From NCBI GenBank assembly GCA_947478975.1, contig CANJYI010000057.1, forward strand, positions 1 to 10,534: DNA of 10,534 bases. The letters are read 5' to 3'. Below the pieces are notes generated by a model. It was given only the letters and a program-made list of their open reading frames with translations, was not told the DNA's origin and ran no database searches. The first letter of the stretch is position 1, and each line of letters begins with the position of its first letter. Below, one piece after another: positions 5,586-10,534 of this stretch. The position numbers were made by a program, and so were the translations under genes. This stretch comes from Chthoniobacteraceae bacterium (GTDB lineage Bacteria; Verrucomicrobiota; Verrucomicrobiia; Chthoniobacterales; Chthoniobacteraceae).

Positions 5586-7451
5586 ATGCGCGCCACCCTC
5601 CCTTTCATTGCAACTGCCTTCGTTATCCATGCCTCACTTCGGGTCTGTGCGCAGGACTCCGCAGCAACGGGGGCGAGCCAAATCCAGGCGCAGGATCCGT
5701 TGTTGGGGGATGAGATCCGCTTGGTTCCTGTTTCACCGGGCCCAAGCCCTGCGCTTCCCAAATACAGACTCGGGCTGGCCCCCGACACACTTGCGCCCGT
5801 TCTTCCCAAGGCCAGCCTGTTCCAGAACCAGAACCCTGCGCCGCAGCTCCCTGCTTCTGAAAACCGGTTTCAAACTTATGTAAGCAAATTTGAGTTCACA
5901 GGTAACACCGTGTTTTCTAGTGCCCACCTTGCCCGGGTGCTTGCACCCTATGCCGGACGGAACATCACCGAGACGGAGCTTGAGAAGGCTAGGGTTGCAG
6001 TGACGCGGGAATATGTCGACGCCGGCTACGTCAACTCCGGGGCAGTGCTTCCCGACCAGGAGGTGGAGGGGGGGACCATCCACATTGAAGTAGTCGAGGG
6101 GCGGCTCACCGAGGTGGAACTGGTAGGCAACAAGTGGTTCCGGAATGCGTGGTTGAAGTCACAGCTGCAGCGGGCCGCAGGCGAACCCGTCAACTTCAAC
6201 ACGCTCAAAACCGGGCTCCAACTGCTCCGGCAAAACCCCGGCATTGCGAGGATAAATGCGGAATTGAAGCCCGGCGGGCTGCCGGGCGAAAGCATCCTGC
6301 ACGCGGCGATCAAGGACGAGCACCCGTTTCGCCTGGATATGGAACTGAGCAACAAGCGCCCGCCAAGCGTCGGCGAGGGCGCCGCGGAGTTTCGCTTCGC
6401 CGACCTGAATCTGTTTGGCCTCAACGACCCGCTCGAGCTCCGCTGGCTCGCCGCCCACGCAACCAAAGACGGCAGTGTTTACGGAGACGAAATTGAGAAC
6501 GTCGCCGTAAACTATGAATTCCCCGTCACCCCCTGGGGAACCTCCGTCGGAATCAACGCCAACCGGAGCAACTCGGGGGTTCTTGACGAAACCTTCGCGG
6601 CACTAGACATCAAAAGCCAATCCGAGGAGATCGGTTTGCGGCTGCGCCAGCAGCTTGTCAACACGCTGGGAAACTCCGTTTCAGCGAGCGTTTCAGCCGC
6701 CCGCAAGCACAGCGAGACCAGCCTTTTAGGGGTTCCCTTCAGTTTGTCCCCCGGGGCAATCAACGGCGAGTCCGACGTCTTTGCGACGCGCTTCACGATC
6801 GACTGGACCAACCGCACACAGCTTCAGGTTTTTTCGTTGCGTTCCACGCTCAGCTGCGGCTTCCACGGGCTCGGAGCCTCCGACGCCTCCAAGCAGGTTC
6901 CCTCTTCGACCGGTGAGGCTATTCCCGACAGCCGGTTCACCGCGTGGATGACCCAGGTCCAGTACCTCCGCAGGATATTCGATGCGCCCATCGACCAACA
7001 GCGTTCAAACACGCTGGGCAGCAGCTTGCTGAGAAACACCCTCGTAGTCCTCAGGGCAAACACACAGCTGGCCAACGATGCGCTGCTCTCACTCGAACAA
7101 TTCAGCCTGGGCGGAGCACAGAGTGTGCGCGGCTATCATGAAAACCAGCTCCTGCGGGACAATGGCGTCTTCACTTCATTAGAAGTGAGAATACCGCTGT
7201 GGCTGAGAAAAAACCAAGAGCCGGCCCTGTCGCTTGCCCCGTTTTTTGACATCGGCAAAGGCTGGGACAATCGCAAGGCAAACGATGGAGCGCAGACGCT
7301 CAGCAGCGCAGGTGTCGGCATCCTGTTGCGCCTTTCACAGAAGGCGGAAGCGTCTCTCTACTGGGGGCAGCCACTGGTCCGTTTGCAGAACTCCAAAAGC
7401 AGCCTTCAGGATTACGGAATCCACTTCCAAATCTCCGTCAGCGCTTTTTAA
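5586..7451 (+). CDS. TpsB/FhaC-type two-partner secretion outer-membrane transporter
   Basis: This 621-residue protein moves a TpsA exoprotein across the outer membrane. Residues 1-22 form a signal peptide (MRATLPF..., hydrophobic core, probable cleavage after RVCA). A proline-rich linker to about residue 95 follows, then POTRA 1 (about 98-172, starting YVSKFEFTGNTVFSS and ending IEVVEGRL) and POTRA 2 (about 173-246, LVGNKWFRNAWLKSQL, ending in AIKDEHPFRL). A 16-strand-type beta barrel runs from about 250 to the end. The FhaC/ShlB signature FSLGGAQSVRGYHEN is at about 506-520, with VRGY of the barrel-plugging loop at 514-517. The chain ends in Phe, as outer-membrane barrels do. There is no clear Shine-Dalgarno before the ATG at 5586, but the signal peptide supports this start. 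Its likely partner is the convergent tpsA, with which its 3' end overlaps by 14 bp. A run of seven G lies at 6068-6074. Confidence 0.92.
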   Translation: MRATLPFIATAFVIHASLRVCAQDSAATGASQIQAQDPLLGDEIRLVPVSPGPSPALPKYRLGLAPDTLAPVLPKASLFQNQNPAPQLPASENRFQTYVSKFEFTGNTVFSSAHLARVLAPYAGRNITETELEKARVAVTREYVDAGYVNSGAVLPDQEVEGGTIHIEVVEGRLTEVELVGNKWFRNAWLKSQLQRAAGEPVNFNTLKTGLQLLRQNPGIARINAELKPGGLPGESILHAAIKDEHPFRLDMELSNKRPPSVGEGAAEFRFADLNLFGLNDPLELRWLAAHATKDGSVYGDEIENVAVNYEFPVTPWGTSVGINANRSNSGVLDETFAALDIKSQSEEIGLRLRQQLVNTLGNSVSASVSAARKHSETSLLGVPFSLSPGAINGESDVFATRFTIDWTNRTQLQVFSLRSTLSCGFHGLGASDASKQVPSSTGEAIPDSRFTAWMTQVQYLRRIFDAPIDQQRSNTLGSSLLRNTLVVLRANTQLANDALLSLEQFSLGGAQSVRGYHENQLLRDNGVFTSLEVRIPLWLRKNQEPALSLAPFFDIGKGWDNRKANDGAQTLSSAGVGILLRLSQKAEASLYWGQPLVRLQNSKSSLQDYGIHFQISVSAF

Positions 7452-10400
7452 CGCCCCGGCGCCAAACCGCGCTTTCAAGCCAGGGACCGGCGGCGTCCGA
7501 GGCCAGGCCTCCCCGGCCGACGACTAAAAAGCTGCTGACATCCCCCCCCAAACTCATTGCACAACGCTCCTGCAACTGCCCGGAGGCGGGGGCAAACTGG
7601 CCCCTCAGGGACGCCACTGCATTTGCGATGTTGGTGTTGATTGCTGAGATCTGGAGCGCCCCGGACGCAAACACGAGGCTTTCGTTTGAGAAAAAATAAT
7701 CGCACTCAATCGTCAGGTTTCCAGCGCGTCCGCCCCCGTAGGACTGGGCGCTGATCAACCCGTGGTCCACGAACACAAAATGGGGGTCAATGAAGACATT
7801 GCCTCCCTGCACGCTGGCCATAGCCGAGACGCTGGAACGGTTGATATCGATGACGTCACGGGCGGTGACTTCGATGTTTCCGCCCAATCCCAGGGGAGCG
7901 CTAGCCGTCAGGGAGCTCCCGTTTTTCATCTGAAGGGCTGAGCCGATGTGGAGTGTCAGGACGCCGGCGTCGCCGTGGAGAGCCTCCGTTGTGATCACGC
8001 TCGCACCATCCATCATCAGCCTGCCTGCGACTTCAACACGCACGCTCCCGGCGTTCCCCCTTTGGCCGCTCAGATTGGCGGCCATCATGTTGGCACTGGA
8101 AACCGAGGCGGCGGCGTCCATGGAAAGACTGGCCACATCCAGAACAATAGAGCCTGCAGAAGAGGGCGTAACCGAGCGCGCAGTGATGCCGCTCTCCGCT
8201 TCCGCATTCCCAAAAATTGAGACATTGCCCGCCGTTACACGGATTCGACCACCCAGACCGGTGGCGCCCAACCGGGAACTCACGGAGACCCCGGTGACTC
8301 CCATGCCGCCACGCCCGTCGATGCTCAAGCTCTTGGAGGCGACAATCGACACCTCACCGGCATCGCCTGAGCCGGAGGTGTTGGCCCAAATATAGCTACC
8401 TTGCAGAACCACGCGTTCCGAATCGAGAAACACGCTGCCTGCAACACCGGAACCTTCGCTGCTGGCAAAGATACCACTGTAGCCGGTCAGACTCACCTCC
8501 TTCGCCCCGTAGACATGAATCATCCCGCTCGCTCCTGCGGATCTGGACCGGGCACTAATGTAAACGGGGCCGCTGAGGGAAAGCCGCTCGACTTCGAGTT
8601 CCACGTCCCCGCCTTTGCCCGGTCCCTCCGTGCCCACAGACACCCCGCCGGCATCGCCCCCGATTTTGAACACGCCCGAGCGAATCTTCACCAGTCCGCC
8701 CGGACCCGTCGCCCCAGGTCCCACGTCACTTGAAATGTAGCCGTTCGCGATCTCGAGCTTTCCCCCGGACACTGGGAAAACCACCGCCTGCCCCGATACA
8801 AACGAAACCCTTCCCGGTTCACTAAGCACCGTTCCCGCACCGCCCCTCCCAGTGGTTCCGGTAAACACTCCACCGTATCCGGAGATTAGCAACTCACTAC
8901 TGAGCAACTTCACACTCCCGCCGGCGCCCGCCCCCGAAGTTTCTGCTTTCACATAGCCCCCGCCATTTCCGGCACCGGTAAACTTCTCGGAAATTGAGAG
9001 CCGGGTGGCCGCAATTTCGATGTTCCCTCCGGCGCCCGCGGAGGACGCATTTGCGGAGACGGTGCCATACCCGGTGAGGAGGAAGTCCGGCGCGCGGATT
9101 ACAATATTCCCCCCGGGGCCGGCCCCGCTGGTGTCCACATTGACGAAGGAGGCATCGATGGTGGCTTCTCCCGCCGATATGGAGATGTCCCCCCCCCTGC
9201 CGGCGCCCTTGCTGCTGGAATTGAGCTCGCTCCCATTTGAGAGCGAAAAAACATCTGCCTGGACCGCAACGCCACCTGCGTGTCCCGTCGCAACACCGCT
9301 TGCAAACGAAAACACGTACCCGCTGTCGATCGACAAACGCGTGGCGGACAGCTCGATCCCCCCCGCATTCCCAGCGCCCGTGGTGGAGGCATAGACGCCT
9401 GCGTAGCCCGTGAGAGTCAGCTCAGTGGAACGCACGCGCACAGAACCAGCGTTGCCCTGTCCGGAGGAGTTCACGTTCAGATAGACACTTCCATCCAGAG
9501 ACACGGTTGGCGCGTTGATCACAATATTTCCGCCTGACCCAGCCCCGTATGCTTCTGCAGAAATACCACCTCCATAACCTTTTATCGAAATATTTTCAGC
9601 ATTCACCGTGATGTCGCCGCCGCGGCCGGAACTCAATGCCTTCGCACTCACAAAGCCGTTTTCAATGAAAATGCGCCCCGCATTCAGTCGCACTGCCGCC
9701 CCCGATCCTCCCCCGTGGCTGTCCGCGAAAACACCGCCCAGATAGTCCCCGAGTATGGAAAGTTCACCAGTCGCCACATAGACCTCCCCTCCGTCGCCTG
9801 TCCCCCATACATTGGCTTTGATTGCGCCGTTACTGAGGCTCACCGACTCGGTGGTGCGCACATCGATTCCCCCGCCGATTCCCGGCCCGGAATGCTCCGC
9901 ATTGATGCTGGAGCGTTCTGTCATCTGGAACTTGCCGGCTCGAATCACCACACGGCCTCCGGCCGAACCATTCACGTCGACCTTCGCGCCGTTTTTCAAC
10001 CCCACCTGACCCATGACGGGAACGATCGCCGCATTGGCTGCTGCCAGCGCCGACACCCCCGCAGGCACGACCCCGGGTGAGGCCACCCCCACAAGGCCAA
10101 TACGCCCCGAAGCCGCAGCCAAAACTGCGGCATCCAAACTCACGTCGCCGGCCGCGAAAAACATTTCGCCCCCGGCCCCTCCCGCGAGTTGAGTCTGATT
10201 GAACTGAATGGCCGCCGGCTTCGCCGACAAAAAACCAAAGGCGCTCACCGGCGCACTCGTGAGGGAATCCCCTTCGCCAAGTGAAGCAGTAGCGCTAAAG
10301 CGGGCGCCGTCCGAGAGCTTGATGTAGTCGGCCGTCGCGGCCGAAAAGGCCCCCGCGACGTCAATGGAGGCGTTCGGTCCGAAAACAATCCCAGCCGGAT

Positions 10401-10534
10401 TGATCAGAAAAAGATTTGTGGAGCATTCGATCCGCCCGTTGATGCTAGAAGCCCCCCCGGTCACGCGCGACAGGACGTTCTGCACTCCGGCCAGTCCTGC
10501 AAAAACAGCCTTTTCACCGACAACCAAGTTGAAC
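7438..10534 (-). CDS. TpsA-type filamentous haemagglutinin-like exoprotein, 5' end beyond the right edge
   Basis: A secreted, probably surface-bound beta-helix protein, with 1031 residues visible. The start and signal peptide lie outside the window: the TTG at 10527 is only a leucine within FNLVVGEKAVFAG. The first 130 or so visible residues belong to the TPS secretion domain recognised by TpsB POTRA domains: RVTGGASSINGRI, then NLFLINPAGIVFGPNASIDV (about 10360-10420), the most conserved block. About two dozen rungs of 26-35 residues follow, rich in GGxI/V, with Gly and Ser codons dominant. From about 9750 to 8280 a GYxG-type rung tends to alternate with a second rung type. The C-terminus holds a Cys in IECDYFF and one in LQERCAMS, then SSFLVVGRGGL, resembling the C-terminal motif of cyanobacterial FHA-like proteins. 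G-runs of nine (9189-9197) and eight (7542-7549) lie in the coding strand. Function is inferred as adhesion or matrix; no enzymatic domain is seen. Confidence 0.9.
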   Translation of the reverse strand, partial: FNLVVGEKAVFAGLAGVQNVLSRVTGGASSINGRIECSTNLFLINPAGIVFGPNASIDVAGAFSAATADYIKLSDGARFSATASLGEGDSLTSAPVSAFGFLSAKPAAIQFNQTQLAGGAGGEMFFAAGDVSLDAAVLAAASGRIGLVGVASPGVVPAGVSALAAANAAIVPVMGQVGLKNGAKVDVNGSAGGRVVIRAGKFQMTERSSINAEHSGPGIGGGIDVRTTESVSLSNGAIKANVWGTGDGGEVYVATGELSILGDYLGGVFADSHGGGSGAAVRLNAGRIFIENGFVSAKALSSGRGGDITVNAENISIKGYGGGISAEAYGAGSGGNIVINAPTVSLDGSVYLNVNSSGQGNAGSVRVRSTELTLTGYAGVYASTTGAGNAGGIELSATRLSIDSGYVFSFASGVATGHAGGVAVQADVFSLSNGSELNSSSKGAGRGGDISISAGEATIDASFVNVDTSGAGPGGNIVIRAPDFLLTGYGTVSANASSAGAGGNIEIAATRLSISEKFTGAGNGGGYVKAETSGAGAGGSVKLLSSELLISGYGGVFTGTTGRGGAGTVLSEPGRVSFVSGQAVVFPVSGGKLEIANGYISSDVGPGATGPGGLVKIRSGVFKIGGDAGGVSVGTEGPGKGGDVELEVERLSLSGPVYISARSRSAGASGMIHVYGAKEVSLTGYSGIFASSEGSGVAGSVFLDSERVVLQGSYIWANTSGSGDAGEVSIVASKSLSIDGRGGMGVTGVSVSSRLGATGLGGRIRVTAGNVSIFGNAEAESGITARSVTPSSAGSIVLDVASLSMDAAASVSSANMMAANLSGQRGNAGSVRVEVAGRLMMDGASVITTEALHGDAGVLTLHIGSALQMKNGSSLTASAPLGLGGNIEVTARDVIDINRSSVSAMASVQGGNVFIDPHFVFVDHGLISAQSYGGGRAGNLTIECDYFFSNESLVFASGALQISAINTNIANAVASLRGQFAPASGQLQERCAMSLGGDVSSFLVVGRGGLASDAAGPWLESAVWRRGVKKR
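7542..7549 (-). repeat. Run of eight G in the tpsA coding strand, before the C-terminal motif
   Basis: The plus strand has eight consecutive C. The coding strand reads TTG GGG GGG GAT (Leu-Gly-Gly-Asp), just before SSFLVVGRGGL. A one-base loss gives GGMSAAF and an immediate TAG. A one-base gain gives an alternative tail ending at 7475. Confidence 0.8.
8283..9753 (-). repeat. Alternating two-rung beta-helix repeat array within tpsA
   Basis: Rungs containing GY-x-G or a close variant occur at about 9721-9753, 9558-9590, 9383-9420, 9053-9083, 8863-8890, 8629-8667, 8461-8493 and 8283-8322. Examples are IKGYGGGISAE, LTGYAGVYAS, LTGYGTVSAN, ISGYGGVFTG and LTGYSGIFAS. The spacing is mostly 163-195 bases, or double that where one variant is missing (9402 to 9068). 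Between them lie rungs of a second type (for example LDGSVYLNV, LQGSYIWANT). The unit is therefore two rungs, about 57 residues, repeated at the protein level with divergent DNA. Confidence 0.6.
9189..9197 (-). repeat. Run of nine G in the tpsA coding strand
   Basis: The plus strand has nine consecutive C, which read on the coding strand as AGG GGG GGG GAC (Arg-Gly-Gly-Asp). It is the longest homopolymer I found. Loss of one G would shift to a frame that meets a stop at 9101-9099, cutting off roughly the second half of the protein. Confidence 0.8.

Noticed and set aside
8280..9750. The periodic tpsA segment as a CRISPR array or a DNA-level tandem repeat
   Set aside because: The periodicity is in the protein; DNA copies are too divergent, and there are no identical short repeats with unique spacers.
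10525..10527. TTG as the start of the TpsA protein
   Set aside because: The reading frame continues upstream to the edge (Phe-Asn-Leu), and the TPS domain needs a signal peptide and further N-terminal residues, so the gene is simply cut by the window.

Overview
The window is GC-rich chromosomal DNA from a Gram-negative, menaquinone-making bacterium. It encodes a two-partner secretion pair, whose transporter is an outer-membrane protein, and two enzymes of the futalosine route to menaquinone. The gene mix (a Gfo/Idh/MocA oxidoreductase, a duplicated-permease ABC protein, a cyanobacteria- or planctomycete-like TpsA, and mostly weak Shine-Dalgarno sites) would suit Verrucomicrobiota or another PVC group. 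That placement is inference; no RNA gene or other taxonomic marker is present.

Left part (1-1500): the 5' end of a Gfo/Idh/MocA-type oxidoreductase on the minus strand diverges from a COG1926-type phosphoribosyltransferase on the plus strand. The phosphoribosyltransferase faces mqnA. Between the two stop codons lies a 220-bp segment with imperfect terminal inverted repeats and CTAG on each side, which looks like a small non-coding transposon (MITE-like). Each flanking CTAG carries the TAG stop of one of the two convergent genes.

Middle (1492-5331): mqnE and mqnA form a translationally coupled minus-strand operon (ATGA overlap) for menaquinone synthesis by way of aminofutalosine. A GTG-started, 579-residue duplicated ABC permease runs away from them on the plus strand. 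No ATPase or binding-protein gene accompanies it here.

Right part (5332-10534): a TpsB/FhaC-type outer-membrane transporter on the plus strand meets its probable substrate tail to tail. The substrate is a large TpsA exoprotein (at least 1031 residues) on the minus strand, with its 5' end beyond the window. The two genes overlap by 14 bp at their 3' ends, instead of the usual same-strand tpsB-tpsA or tpsA-tpsB operon. The TpsA has a TPS secretion domain, about two dozen glycine-rich beta-helix rungs in which a GYxG-type rung tends to alternate with a second type, and a C-terminal SSF-x-V-x-GRGGL motif. Its coding strand contains runs of 9 and 8 guanines that could act as slippage (phase-variation) sites. 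The TPS locus and the MITE-like element are the parts most worth a second look.
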